In this document: positions 1 to 12,208 of the stretch, piece after piece
Position numbering within the stretch: position 1 is the first letter of the stretch
Layout: each line of letters opens with the position of its first letter
DNA from: Euonymus europaeus
Taxonomy: Eukaryota; Streptophyta; Magnoliopsida; Celastrales; Celastraceae
Reading direction: 5' to 3'
Assembly (NCBI GenBank): GCA_963580455.1
Contig: OY756958.1
Coordinates: 21,030,501-21,094,500 of the forward strand
Length of the DNA: 64,000 bases
The notes under the pieces: generated by a model
What the model was told of the DNA's origin: nothing
Databases searched by the model: none
Seen by the model: the letters and a program-made list of their open reading frames with translations, nothing else
Made by a program: the position numbers and the translations under genes

Positions 1-1209
1 ACATTTTCAACTAGATCGTATATTTTACGTATTTACGCGGTATTTGAACGTATTTGTGAGCTGGTATGTGCATTTTGGTGTAGAACTGGCATATGAGGCT
101 TAATGATGTACGTCGGGAAAAATTATACGGGGAAGCATTGGTTCGAGTAAGATGTGAGGCACGCTTCACGAGGTAGGGAATACTATAACTTTGCATTATT
201 TTGGGAATTTTTGTAGTTCTGTTTGATCGATGATTCTTGCGTTTATTTAATGGAGTTGTGAATTTCGGATATAAATGTTTGGTGATAAAATGTGAAATGA
301 ATACTTGGGCCAAAATGCCTACTGCTAATTTGGATTGCATGTGCATGTTTGAGTGTAGATGGTTACTGTGTATAATTCTACTATGTGGTAACCCCTGCTT
401 CTCATTGAGAAAAGTGTTGTCTTTATACTGAATGCGTGTGATTGAACATTTGTTTATATTTGGAGGTTATGGAAATTATGGGGGTTGTGATGTGGAGATT
501 GCAGAGATATGGAAATAGCCCTGTACGTACAGTGGGTGGAAATCCGAGTAAGGATTCACTATGCGGCCACATAGTGAAGGGGTGGCAAGTCCCGGGTAGA
601 AGAAGGTGCCTACCTTCCTTACTCGTAGATTGGTTCCGGCGATGAGGTCGGCAAGCGGAGAAAATAGCTTCCGGCGAGGAGGTCGGTAAGCGGAGAATAA
701 TGGTTCCGGCGATGAGGTCAGGACGCGGAGAAATATGGTTTCCGGCGAGGAGGTCGGAAAGAGAAACGAGTGGGTTACGGAGGGAGTCGGGAAATTGGGT
801 GATGTTATATTGATATGTTATTGTTGATATCTAACTGTGTTTGTGTGTGTATGAATGCGGTATTCCCTACTGAGCTTCGGCTCATCCCTTCCCCTTATTG
901 TGTTTGAACAGATGAAGTGGTGATGCCCAGTCGGACCGTGGGTGCAGACAAGACAGAGAAGTTGGTGTACATACCGGGTTGCAGTGTAAGAGGTTGCATA
1001 AATCGAGAGAGAGTTGGGGTACTGAGCGGGTGTCTCAGCTGGGATGTATGTAGCTCTATTTTTATATAAAAATATAAATATATATATGCTTTTGTATACG
1101 TATATATATATATTTTATTGTGTTAATTAAGTGTTATTAGTTGGAAAAAAATTATAGGCGGGAGTATGAGTTAGTTACATGTCACGTGCCTGAGGATCGG
1201 GGCGTGACA
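1..1209 (+). repeat. Left LTR, 3' part (truncated by window edge)
   Basis: Matches 6725-7933 base for base in length and almost in sequence. It contains the repeated TTCCGGCGA...GAGGTCGG motifs near 640-760. Only the 3' 1209 bases of a 1934-base LTR are in the window. Small open frames inside it reappear in the right LTR and are not genes. Confidence 0.93.
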
Positions 1210-1212
1210 AGG

Positions 1213-1224
1213 TGGTATCAGAGC
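1213..1224 (+). other. Primer binding site (tRNA-iMet type)
   Basis: TGGTATCAGAGC lies three bases after the left LTR. This is the usual plant retrotransposon primer site complementary to the 3' end of initiator methionine tRNA, from which minus-strand DNA synthesis begins. It fixes the 3' end of the left LTR. Confidence 0.92.
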
Positions 1225-2725
1225 AGTAGGTTGGAGTTAGGGTTTAATGGAGGGTATGTACACCAGTCCTGTCTTCTGTCTCGCAACTGGTCGGGTGGGT
1301 ACAAGTAGTACCATGCGAGATAGATTTGGAAATTTTCTTTCAAACGCATTGATAGGCATGCTTACGGCTGCATGACCAAGATATCGGTTGAAAAAAAAGA
1401 GAAACTAGAATGAGACAGGACACTATAACCCGAGAATGATTTGGAAATTTGAGTAAGCTTGTTGTGTGTTATTGGTGGTGATTGGTGAATAGATACACTT
1501 GGAAAATATTGAGCTGGGAAAAATAGTATTATTACAGTTGAAACATTGCTCCAAAATTTGCAAAATTCGAGAGATGGCTGGTTGTTAAATAGAGCTGGAT
1601 GCTTGTTAAGTAGTTCATGCGTGATTGGTGAGAAGTCACATTGTTTTGTGATTTGTGATATGCTGGTATTTTCGTGGGTATAACTGTGTGTTATTTAATT
1701 ATATATAGATATATATATAATGGAATTGTCGTGCACTCAGTGCTTATACAATAATGGTTGGAATGTATATTTAAGTGGGTTGCTATGTGTGGCCGATTGT
1801 AATAGTGAAAGAAATTGTGAATTGTTTTACTGTTGATGATGCGGTTTTGGGTGATTACAAATTGCTTACGTTAAATATTGTGAATGGGAAGGAAGTACTG
1901 AGGGGACAGTTCATGTTATAAATGTTGTTTTATGGGTAGTTTGGTAGGAAGTGATGAGCTATATGGCTAAGAAATAAATGGGCCACTGTATTAGCACGGA
2001 ATGAATTAAGTTGAATTTTTGGGATCCTTGGAGGTGTACTGACATTGTTATCATAATTACTACTAATATGTGAGATATTAATTAACATTAATATGGTTGG
2101 TTAGCCGTGAATTGCATGTTGTGCCAATTAAAGTGAGTAGAGTAGGTAATAATAATTCTGACGGCTATAATGGCTTTGTAATGATTGGGACAATAAGTGA
2201 ATTTTTCCATGGGTTGGATTAAATGTGGTTTGGACTACAGCCTATTGAAGGAACTTTTAGTGGGTCGAGGTGACAATCATAAGAATCAAAATTGCTCTCC
2301 AACAGGGGGAATGAAATTTTTAGTGGGAGGAGTTAAGATTACTGTGGTAAAAGAATTTGACGATTGGGTAAATTGATTGTCCTTGTAGGAAATACCCTAA
2401 TTTTGGCAAGCTGGAAAGGTAGAATTTCTACCTTGATGTGTTATAGTTGTGATCGGATGAAACACGTTGAGATGTTGAGTTGTCCTTTGTTTGATGCACC
2501 TGGGAAATGAGAGTAAATTTGATTTGGGATTTATGACTTTGTTGTGTCCATTTAGTGTTGCCGAAGGAAATAATGAGAATTACTAGCGATGGTCGTTGCC
2601 CAAATTGGTAGGAGTTGACATATTAGCATAATGTTGGAGCTAATGATGTGGCATGGTACATTATGAAATGGTTGCCGAATTGTGAGTAGCAGTGTCATAC
2701 CGGTTGATGAGAAATTATGATTTTG

Positions 2726-2815
2726 GTGATGGGAGCAAGTGGTATGTTTGGTGAATATAATAGCATGTTAGTGATGGGAGCAAGTGGTATGTTTGGTGAA
2801 TATAATAGCATGTTA
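2726..2815. repeat. Exact 45-bp tandem duplication
   Basis: Two identical adjacent copies, 2726-2770 and 2771-2815, starting GTGATGGGAG. Perfect identity implies a recent slippage or unequal exchange inside the retrotransposon interior. Confidence 0.9.
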
Positions 2816-3420
2816 TTAAATTAAAGTTTAACTAGAAATTGCCGAAATGTATGTTCATGTGGTTTGTTATTTACGGCCAATGAGAGCATGGAAGGAACTT
2901 TAATTAGCACGTATTAGTTAAAGATGCGGATCCAATTGAACAATTTGTGAAAATTTGAGGTTGAAGTTGATTTTAAGCATGTAAATCTCAGGTGATATAT
3001 ATTGGAGTAATGAGATATTGGCATTGTTTGATTACGTAAATTAGAGTGGCTAAATATTGAGTGATGTTGACACCAATTTTGGGATAATTGGTGGTTAGGG
3101 GCTAGCCATTGTAATGACGTTGACCTCGTTAGAAATATCTGGGTTACAATTATACAAAAAGGAAAAAAAAAGAGAAGAAAAAAAAACGAGTATATTATAC
3201 ATCAGAGGATATTGTACAAAAGATGAGTATTATACATGACATATTGGGCAAACCTCAAGCCAGCAAGTAAATATATTACAAAGGTAGATTGTGGGGATGG
3301 GTACGGTTAACACAATTTATACATGGAGAGTAGGAAAAGTAGGAAATAGTATAGACTAAGATGGGGACATACTAGTAGGTATGTTATTGGTACTACCTAG
3401 CAGTGGTCGAACCATCCAGC

Positions 3421-3690
3421 CTATTCCTCTGTGCTATATGGCTCGATGCGAGGGAGCGACCCAAGGAGGTAATCGGAGCCAGTGTGGTATAGGGCAGCAG
3501 AGTCGTTGTTTAGGCTGAGTGGGGCCAAGATAGCATCCTGACTATTCTCTGGTGGCGCTGTTAACCGGATTAAGGAGTCGAGTTTGAATATGATTTGATC
3601 ATATAACCTCTGAACGGTTTGGAGTTGTCTCTGTATTTCTTCTAGCTTGCAGAGTATGTGAGAAGAGTTATCATGGGAGTGAGGCTCCAT
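3421..3690 (-). CDS. Hypothetical 89-aa antisense ORF inside the retrotransposon
   Basis: I do not recognise the protein. It runs antisense to the element and starts with MEPHSHDNSSHILCK. Residues about 15-45 (KLEEIQRQLQTVQRLYDQI) look like an amphipathic or coiled-coil helix; the tail is Ser/Leu-rich and acidic. The base composition is richer in G and C than the surrounding stop-rich interior. A TATA-like CTATTTAAA lies on the same strand at 3756-3764, about 66-74 bases before the ATG, leaving room for a start site and short leader. Antisense extra ORFs are known in some plant Ty3/gypsy lineages, so this could be a real accessory gene. It could also be a chance frame. There is no transmembrane segment or known motif. 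Confidence 0.35.
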   Translation of the reverse strand: MEPHSHDNSSHILCKLEEIQRQLQTVQRLYDQIIFKLDSLIRLTAPPENSQDAILAPLSLNNDSAALYHTGSDYLLGSLPRIEPYSTEE

Positions 3691-3755
3691 TAGAGTAGAG
3701 GGGAAACCAGAGTAGTAGATCCGTTGAAAATGAGTTGAGCCTCTCTAGAATGAGG

Positions 3756-3764
3756 TTTAAATAG
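3756..3764 (-). promoter_or_regulatory. Possible TATA box for antisense ORF
   Basis: On the minus strand CTATTTAAA precedes the 89-aa ORF by about 66 bases. Spacing is compatible with a start site about 30 bases downstream and a short 5' leader. In AT-rich DNA such matches are common, so this is only suggestive. Confidence 0.3.
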
Positions 3765-4367
3765 AGTGGAAGTTCAAACGGATAAGGATGGAATTGTTTA
3801 TTGAGGAAGTCACCTGCCGTTACGGGTGGATTGAAGGGCCAGTTGGATAAGAGCTGGCACGTCTACCCAGGTCTCTCGTGTCAGCAATTATTTTTTTCCT
3901 TATCAGGGAAGAGATAAGGTCAAGACTCATATCTCGAGGTTAGCTTGGGGTTCTTGTGTTACACTAAACAATTGGAAATAAATGGTTTAGGAGTTACTTG
4001 CCTATGAATGAAATTGGATTAAGGTGAACCAGTGGAGTTCTTAATGCTGACATGATGAGGCTTATGTTGTTGTTGGAGGGAGTTTTGCTCGAATGATTAC
4101 AAATGATGTAGTGATGGTTGTCGTCAGTTAATAATGTTAACTAGGGGTAGGAACCTTGTGTTCGTGATGATCTATTACTCTAATATGATTATTACTAATG
4201 TGATAACAATCGAATACCGGATATAATATGTTATATTACGGGTGTATGCATGTTGGACCCCTGTGAGTGGATAATGACAATGAATGTATGAAATTACTTA
4301 AAATGATGTAAAGGACTGCTTGGTTTCTATGATGATGTGCGGTCGAGAAATTGCGGAAATGTCTACA

Positions 4368-4368
<1 letters not shown>

Positions 4369-4400
<32 letters not shown>
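4369..4400. repeat. (GT)n(AT)n microsatellite
   Basis: GT dinucleotides from 4369 run into ten AT repeats at 4381-4400, inside the retrotransposon interior. Overlapping open frames here are artefacts of the simple repeat. Confidence 0.9.
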
Positions 4401-5986
4401 TTGTGGGTTGTATGTGTGTGCGCGTTTATATATTGTTGTAAAATGTTGGGTTGGTGTGAGATTGATGAAAGACATACGCGTGGGAACATGGGATGTGCGG
4501 TTATATTGAAGTTGTGAAGGGGCCACTGACAGGTCGTCACCAAAACGTGAGTTGGGACGGAGTATGTGGTGTGATGACGCACATATAAGATGATTATGAT
4601 CTTTCTTTGACATGGTAGCGCGGCTACCGCAATATGCTTGTAAATGAATGGTTGTGGCCTAGATGGGGTCAAGCTAGTGACTCCCTTGACATAATAATCG
4701 AGACCATAAGTGGTTCCGGTAATTTATAATTCTGACCAACTATGTGGCCATGATAAAATAGAAGCTCGATGTACTTTATAATATATTAACTGGTGGATAG
4801 TCTATATGGAAGTTTCAGCAGTTATAGTTGTGTGATACTAAGCTATAGAGACAAGCTTGCTACAAAGATAAGTCTGTCAAGATTCTTGGATTGTGAGTGA
4901 TACCAGTTGTGAGTGATAGCTCATGGGCTAGTTCCAATCATAGGTGAATTTGATTGAGTGGAGCAAGTGGTGTGCTCTTTCCTGTCTTATTAATAGGATA
5001 CAGATGATCTAGCTAATTATTAGGTTAATGGAGGTAGGAAAGAAAGAAAAAAAAACACCCTTAACGTGTGGATGTTGGATACGTTGAATCTACATCTTCT
5101 TGCGCTAACGGTTGTGTTTGAATGAAATTAGTCGACCTGTTCGTGGGTCGAAGTAGTGGATTTTTATTTATTGTGACTTAAGTACAAACTCAGTTGGATA
5201 AAGAGGCACTGAGCGAGAGGGTTGCTCACGTTGAGCTAAGGACATGATAGTGGTCGTGCCTACGACCTTGCATTAATATGGAATTTGACAAAGGTTAAGC
5301 ATGTGCAATACTCTATTGTTTGGACAAATGACTTGAGATTCTGGATTGGCCTAGGATAGTCGGAGGGAAACTAGACGAGAACAAGGGATGTGTAAATGTG
5401 ATGAGTTTGAGATAGGGCCACTGATAGGCCGACCCGATGAGGGTGATTCTTATCAAGATGCCACGGGATGGGAAAGTGTTGTGTGTGGAAATTGGGATGT
5501 TTACTATGCTCATAACCTCACTAAATATGATCTATGTTTAATTTCGACAACTGTGGGATGGATTGCCGTGAATTTCGTGTTGAATTTAGATAATTGGTGA
5601 ATAAAATGTGTGGGCTGTACTCGGTGACGAATGAGTGAGAATTGAGTGATTATCTGTGTGAAAGCAATTCTTTAAAAAAAAAAGAAAAGAAGAAGAAATG
5701 ATGCATATTTATACCATACGTGGTGAGGTATGATTTGCTAGTGAATGTCTCTATATATATGACTCCTGCTGTGGACGTGTACTTTGGATTTGAATGGAAC
5801 TAGCTGCTAGATTCTTTGGTTGCTAACGCGGGATTGATGATAATAAACATAGTTCATGCTGAATGCTTCCTGAGATAAGGGGGAGGTTAATTTGTGATGT
5901 GGCGTGGGGGGCAAGAAAGTGAAGAAACAATGTGTTTCGCTATACACTTTACGTGTGAGTTTAAATTTCGAGGACGAAATTATTTT

Positions 5987-5999
5987 AAGGAGGGAAGGA
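5987..5999 (+). other. Polypurine tract
   Basis: AAGGAGGGAAGGA ends exactly one base before the right LTR. It would prime plus-strand DNA synthesis. Its position independently fixes the 5' end of the LTR at 6000. Confidence 0.88.
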
Positions 6000-7933
6000 T
6001 GTGATATCCTGACCCGAAAATAAATAAATATTGAATAGGAGAGTGACACGTGTACAATGGTACCCCGAGGAGTCCGAAAATGAAATGCGGATTAAAAGAA
6101 TTTATTCCAAAAGTATATATATATATAGACATATAAAAATTAAATGATAAATGAGAGGTAAGTAAATGATAAAAAAAATAGATATACATATATATATATA
6201 CATATATAAATAAAATAAAATAAAAGGAAAAGAAGAGAGAATTCTAGAAGCTTGGAGAGAGAAGGAAACAAATAAAAAGGAAAGAAAGAAACGGAACAGA
6301 AGAAGAAAAGAAGCAGGAAGAAACGAAACATAGAAAAAAAAAAGGAAAAGAAAAAAATCTCCATTTTCGTGTCTGAAACTTCGCCCGCGCCGATCTCCTC
6401 CGTCCGGCCACCTCAGGCGACGAGACCGGTACCAATCTCTTCGTCTCTTTGAGACGTATGAAATCGGTTTAAGAATCACCTTAATCGGAGCTGTATATCT
6501 CCGGGAAAAGCCGTCAGAAGTTTCGGCCACCGCGAGCTTCGACAGTCAATTTCTCCTTCCTCCGATCTCCGATTGATGCAAGGCCACCACCGTTGAGTTC
6601 GTCTCGAAGAGTACTACAAAGCTCAGTTGGTGATTTCCGGCGAAAGTCGCCGGACCTCCGGTGACCCGAATAGGGGTATTTCGGGTACTATTTGACCCGT
6701 TTGATTTTTTTCGGGTAAAAATTTACATTTTCAACTAGATCATATATTTTACGTATTTACGCGGTATTTGAACGTATTTGTGAGCTGGTATGTGCATTTT
6801 GGTGTAGAACTGGTATATGAGGCTTAATGATGTACGTCGGGAAAAATTATACGGGGAAGCATTGGTTCGAGTAAGATGTGAGGCACGCTTCACGAGGTAG
6901 GGAATACTATAACTTTGCATTATTTTGGGAATTTTTGTAATTCTGTTTGATCGATGATTCTTGCGTTTATTTAATGGAGTTGTGAATTTCGGATATAAAT
7001 GTTTGGTGATAAAATGTGAAATGAATACTTGGGCCAAAATGCCTACTGCTAATGTGGATTGCATGTGCATGTTTGAGTGTAGATGGTTACTGTGTATAAT
7101 TCTACTATGTGGTAACCCCTGCTTCTCATTGAGAAAAGTGTTGTCTTTATACTGAATGCGTGTGATTGAACATTTGTTTATATTTGGAGGTTATGGAAAT
7201 TATGGGGGTTGTGATGTGGAGATTGCAGAGATATGGAAATGGCCCTGTACGTACAGTGGGTGGAAATCCGAGTAAGGATTCACTATGCGGCCACATAGTG
7301 AAGGGGTGACAAGTCCCGGGTAGAAGAAGGTGCCTACCTTCCTTACTCGTAGATTGCTTCCGGCGATGAGGTCGGCAAGCGGAGAAAATAGCTTCCGGCG
7401 AAGAGGTCGGTAAGCGGAGAATAATGGTTCCGGCGATGAGGTCAGGACGCGGAGGAATATGGTTTCCGGCGAGGAGGTCGGAAAGAGAAACGAGTGGGTT
7501 ACGGAGGGAGTCGGGAAATTGGGTGATGTTATATTGATATGTTATTGTTGATATCTAACTGTGTTTGTGTGTGTATGAATGCGGTATTCCCTACTGAGCT
7601 TCGGCTCACCCCTTCCCCTTATTGTGTTTGAACAGATGAAGTGGTGATGCCCAGTCGGACCATGGGTGCAGACAAGACAGAGAAGTTGGTGTACATACCG
7701 GGTTGCAGTGTAAGAGGTTGCATAAATCGAGAGAGAGTTGGGGTACTGAGCGGGTGTCTCAGCTGTGATGTATGTAGCTCTATTTTTATATAAAAATATA
7801 AATATATATATGCTTTTGTATACGTATATATATATATTTTATTGTGTTAATTAAGTGTTATTAGTTGAAAAAAAATTATAGGCGGGAGTATGAGTTAGTT
7901 ACACGTCACGTGCCTGAGGATCGGGGCGTGACA
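6000..7933 (+). repeat. Right LTR (complete, 1934 bp)
   Basis: Begins TGTGATATCCTGACCC, ends GATCGGGGCGTGACA. The 5' part is A-rich (6120-6360), then a more G+C-rich stretch with TCCGGCGAAAGTCGCCGG near 6636. Near the 3' end an AT-rich tract (7780-7840) and a CACGTCACGTG motif are shared with the other two LTR copies in the window. Open frames in the A-rich part are low-complexity shadows. Confidence 0.93.
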
Positions 7934-8129
7934 AAACATTTAGAGCTTGTTCCTCTAACGATGATATTGTATTCATCGAAGAATATTTAAATTTTTTGAA
8001 CATTGAATCATGCACTTCTCTATGCTCAATAGTTTTTATAGCAATATCAACTTGCGAAATAATATTAAAAAGTTTGTAGTAGAGATATACAAATAAAAGT
8101 ATATAAAAATTACATAAGTGAAAACAAAG

Positions 8130-9523
8130 CTATCGAACAAATTGGCTTAAACATGTGCGTGAATCAATGAATCGCTTTATGAAAGCATTTATATTTTCAG
8201 ATCTTCCAATCGTCGCCATCCCCCCAAAAAAGAAATCTCGCAAATAAGCAAGCACCCAAAATTCTTTGATCTTGTATAGCCCATTCACATGCTTATTATT
8301 CTGCACATTATACTTTGACACCATTGCGGTCATCCACTCTCAAATGCTTCAACGGTGTCCCCAAGATATAGCTTGTAGAAATCATTGCATCACTTGTAAT
8401 ATTGTGTACGAAGAATTGTTGTAAACCAACTACTAAATTTGAAGGTAATATGCCAAATGCAAAATCCATGTTTTGTTGTAGGAACTCTCTTGCAATAGAT
8501 TCTATAAGCCACGGGTCTTGATCAGTAAGTATTGTCTTTGGTGACTTTTTCATCAAAAGTACAAATGTCTACAAAATTAAATAAGAAAATAGTTATTAAC
8601 AATTCAAATAGTTAGATGACCAAAAACAACTAACCATAAAAAAGAAGAAGTTAAATATACTTTCAGTAACCATTGAAAAGCTTCCCTTGTCTCATTTCGA
8701 AGTAGTGCACAACCAAATAATATTGTCTTGCCATGATTGTTATTACCAACAAATATTCCAAAAGGCGTGTCATAGGAATTCATCTTATAGGTAGTATCAA
8801 AGACAATTGCATCTCCATATTTTTTATACTAATCCAAACATGACGAAGAAGCCCAAAAAATATGTTCTAACTTTCTTTCTTGATCAATGGTATATGCATA
8901 TTGAAATTTAGAGTTCTCTTCTTTTGTCATTTTACAATGTTCCAAAAGTTCCATTGCATCATTCTTTGAATGGCTCTTCCTAACTTTATAGAAAAGGTTA
9001 GATAAAGGAATGGAAGACTTCCATACTTAACATTTTTCTCTAACTCCATAACTTTTATTATTTGTCTAATAGATAGACCCCATTCTTTCAACAAAATAAT
9101 TCGATCTTGGTCTTTTTGACCTATATGTCGATTGGCTAGAAGAAAACATGCTTTAGATGGAGATAAAAACTTATGATTGTGTTCCCCAATAAACTCTGTC
9201 ACATGCCACTTAATAGGAAAAATATCAAAAGACTTTCGTAGTGTAATTCACATATGAGCGTTACACCCACATCTCGAAGAAGGGGTATTCCGTTGCTTCA
9301 TAGATGATTGAACAACTTTCAATGGTTGATGTCCTTCACGATGACAATAGAAATCACGTCTCTTAACTTGTCTATCTTTATTGACAAACCGATCATAATT
9401 TTTATAGAATCGAAATGCTTCTTCTTCGCTTAGAAAACATTGTCCAACAAAATCCTCAAAACTAATCTCCACTTTTTCAAAATCCATATCAGCTGGAAAC
9501 TCATTCAAGTAAAAGGAATGCAT
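8130..9523 (-). pseudogene. FAR1-RELATED SEQUENCE (FRS) / MULE-transposase-like pseudogene
   Basis: Minus-strand pieces in the right order match the FAR1/FRS family, domesticated MULE transposases that act as transcription factors. 9523-9248 holds the N-terminal DNA-binding region (GQCFLSEEEAFRFYKNY, then NKDRQVKRRDFYCHREG), apparently lacking some ten residues between them. 9202-8927 continues with GEHNHKFLSP and LLKEWGLSIRQI. About 8830-8650, without a long frame of its own, encodes the transposase core YGDAIVFDTTYK, FGIFVGNNNHGKTILFGCAL. After a probable intron comes KSPKTILTDQDPWLIESIA (8556-8308), then AYLRDFFFGGM...GRSENINAFIKRF (8333-8130). Frameshifts, stops and loss of the segment after the second Asp and of the SWIM zinc finger show it is dead. 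The retrotransposon end lies 197 bases beyond the remaining 3' end. Confidence 0.85.
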
Positions 9524-10879
9524 GATAAAGTAAAAGAGATAAAATGGATGAAAAAAAAGATTACTTGATATGCTTCACGTGACTCCCTTGCTTTGTATTT
9601 TCTTGTTCTCTCCAGCTTTGTTACTTGCTCATATGAGGGAAAATAAAATGATTTTACTGTGTCGATAAAAAAATGTCTTCGCTTCTCGGGCGGGATGTGG
9701 AGGGAAAACATGCTGCATAAAGATTCCTTGCCAATTATCTCTGTCATGTTCTGGAGGAAGTTCAAAAAAAACAGAAATAGGGATAAAAAAAAAAAAGAGA
9801 ATAATTATAAATAAAAAAACTTTGCTCCCCAAAGATCCGAACTCTAGCCTCAGGGAGCTATAAAACGTCAAATTACGGTCACTACTAATAAATTTTAACC
9901 AAAATGTAGGCTAATATGTGTACATATTTAAAATTTAAAAATTCAGGGGACACGTGACCACTTGGGTCCTTTGCGACTCCATCTCTGAAATATGATGTCC
10001 ACTTGTTGACTAATCGAAAGTTCTAAAATCTACACGATTGATTATTTTAATTTAAATTCAAATTTCAAATTATTGACTTGCAATATTTGAATGTATGATG
10101 ACTGAATTGGAAAATGATCCATTTTTCAACTACGAAAAATTTACTTAACCCACGGTTTTACGCAACTCTTGATATGATAAAAAAAAAACCACATTTAGGA
10201 TAATTATTAAAATTTCTCTTCTTCATAAGAAATTATATAAAAGGACTTGAGGAGTCTCATTCTTTGAAATAGGTATACTCCATTTTGAAACTTAGAAATA
10301 AAGACAAAATGATATATATCCCGAAAATATCTCTACCATCCTATTAGGTCAACATAGGTCGAGAATCATATCTCCCCTTCTCAGCGTTCGATCGAATCCA
10401 GACCACCGCCGTTGGAATTATATCGTCGAGACGAGTCCAACGTAGTGGTCTCTCTTCAATTTGCTTTTGAAAACAGCCGGATCTAGGCAAAACACATTCT
10501 GGAGTTCAAAACGATTTTTACCTCGATCGAGTCGTTTCCTGCATTGGATTGAGGCAAAATCGATGGAGTTAAATTTTCTCAGCCAAGAGATTCTAACGCC
10601 TCCAACCATACCTCAATTCGACATCGAAAACAATTGCATTGAGGAAAATAAGTTTTTAACCAGAGCATTGTGATGGCTATCCGGCGACGGTGGACCTCCG
10701 TTTCAGCTGTCATAGGTCAGGTTTTACTCCTCTCGTAGTCGTGCTTCTTTTGAGACCAATGACAATAATTTTGGTAGTCGAACAAAAAGTTTGGCCAAAA
10801 AATTAAAATCACAATTTTCGTTATACTCCTATTGTAGAACTCTTTTTATCTGTAGAACATATATTTCTCTGTAGAATCT

Positions 10880-11215
10880 TTATGTCTTTACAGAACCATT
10901 TTTTCTTTGTAAAATATATTTTTCTCTGTTCGATAGACCGAAAGCTCGGATTCACTATAAAAATATGTTTCAAGTGATAAACCCCAAGGCTCATATTCGC
11001 TGAACCCTAAACACTAGGGATCCTAACTACTAAATTCTAACGGGCTCACATACCCTAAAAACTAGGGTTCTAACTTTCAAAATTGATCAGAACTCTTTTT
11101 TCCTATTGAACCACTTTTTCTCTATTCAACTGACCCAAAACTCGGATTCGCTATCAAAACCCTATGTCTCAAGTGATGAACTTAAATGTCTAGATTCGCT
11201 AAACCTAACAAATTC
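10880..11215. repeat. Diverged tandem repeat, about 196-bp period, two copies
   Basis: The stretch starting TTTCTCTGTTCGATAG at 10921 recurs as TTTCTCTATTCAACTG near 11117. Both copies then share GCTCGGATTC or ACTCGGATTC, a TCAAGTGAT motif and a TTCGCT motif before CTAA. Identity is imperfect, so this is an old duplication. Nothing suggests coding. Confidence 0.6.
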
Positions 11216-12208
11216 TTAGCATTGGAATCACTTAAAGCAAAGCCTAGATAATAAAACAATAATATCATCATAAACTGTATAATGTTCTTTCTCTCAGTAG
11301 AAAACTTTTTTTCTCTATAGAATCGTCAAAAATATTTTTTTTATCGGATAATTGCTTTTCAGTGTCGAATTGAGGCGAGATAAGTGACGTTGGAATCGTT
11401 AGGCCAAGACAAATCCAACGCCACCAATATCGTATCGATCTGTCTCCAGAAATAGCTGAATCAAGGCAAAATGCGTTCCAATTGTTGTTGGCTATTTTGC
11501 CATAATTTGATAGTTTTCAATGTCAGATCTTCACAAGGCTAATGACATTAGATTCTTCTCAGACTAACGATTTCAATGCCACCGGCCTCACCTTAATCCA
11601 AAGTGGAACGAAAAGAAAGAAAATCAGTAATGAATCTGCTTTCTCTCATTGACAAATTTGTAAGTTAAAGTTTTAATCTTAATTCAATAAATTTAAAAAT
11701 CAGTTGGACCTTAACTATAAAAAAAATGTCAGTTATTATCATTTTATTCTTAAGAGTTAATAAATTAGTATCTAAGCCTAATATTTCCTTTTTTCATTAG
11801 AAAAATTGGAGATAAGTCCCACATTTAGAAGTTTTTTCCAATAAGGACACTCATATAAGTTTTGTTCCAATAAATCCATAAAGTTTAAATCAATATTCCG
11901 AAAATGACAAAAAAAACTTTAAAAAAACTTTGTTAATTGACTATAATAACCTCAATTAGGTTATTTAATTATATAAGCTCAATTAATTAAGTTATTATTA
12001 TTTATTGTTATATAAAAAACAAGATTCCTTATATTAGCGCGACTGACTTCCCGCACTTCACGTGGAATAATTTATTCTTCGATTTGCTTCATTCCACCAT
12101 TGTTCTGCATTAAATTGAATTTCTTATTTGATTCATGTAGGTACTTCGAGTTCATATGCTTATTTTAATGAAGATAATCAACAAAATATCAATAGTTTCG
12201 AAACAGAT

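Larger units (their letters stand above)
1..7933 (+). mobile_element. Non-autonomous LTR retrotransposon, LARD-like, probably Ty3/gypsy-derived
   Basis: A partial left LTR (1-1209) and a full right LTR (6000-7933) flank a 4.8 kb interior. The LTR begins TGTGATATCC and ends GGGGCGTGACA, obeying TG...CA. A primer site follows the left LTR and a polypurine tract precedes the right one. I find no gag, protease, reverse transcriptase, RNase H or integrase reading frame inside; stops are frequent in all frames. That matches large retrotransposon derivatives that rely on proteins from a relative. The motif TTCGAGGACGAAAT just before the polypurine tract is typical of the 3' end of plant Ty3/gypsy chromovirus elements. 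By eye the two LTRs differ at about 14 of 1209 compared positions with no net length change, so insertion is recent. The left target-site duplication is outside the window; the base after the right LTR starts AAACA. Confidence 0.85.

Noticed and set aside
237..645. Open frames of 64 and 67 codons in the left LTR, repeated at 6961-7155
   Set aside because: They lie in LTR sequence shared by both copies, have no motif and are explained by the repeat.
4236..4672. Two 124-125 codon minus-strand frames
   Set aside because: Both run across the GT/AT microsatellite and give Tyr-Ile and Thr-His runs typical of simple repeats.
6102..6530. Minus-strand frames rich in Phe, Leu and Ser in the right LTR, and the similar 53697-54063 frames in the solo LTR
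   Set aside because: They translate an A-rich low-complexity part of the LTR; not proteins.
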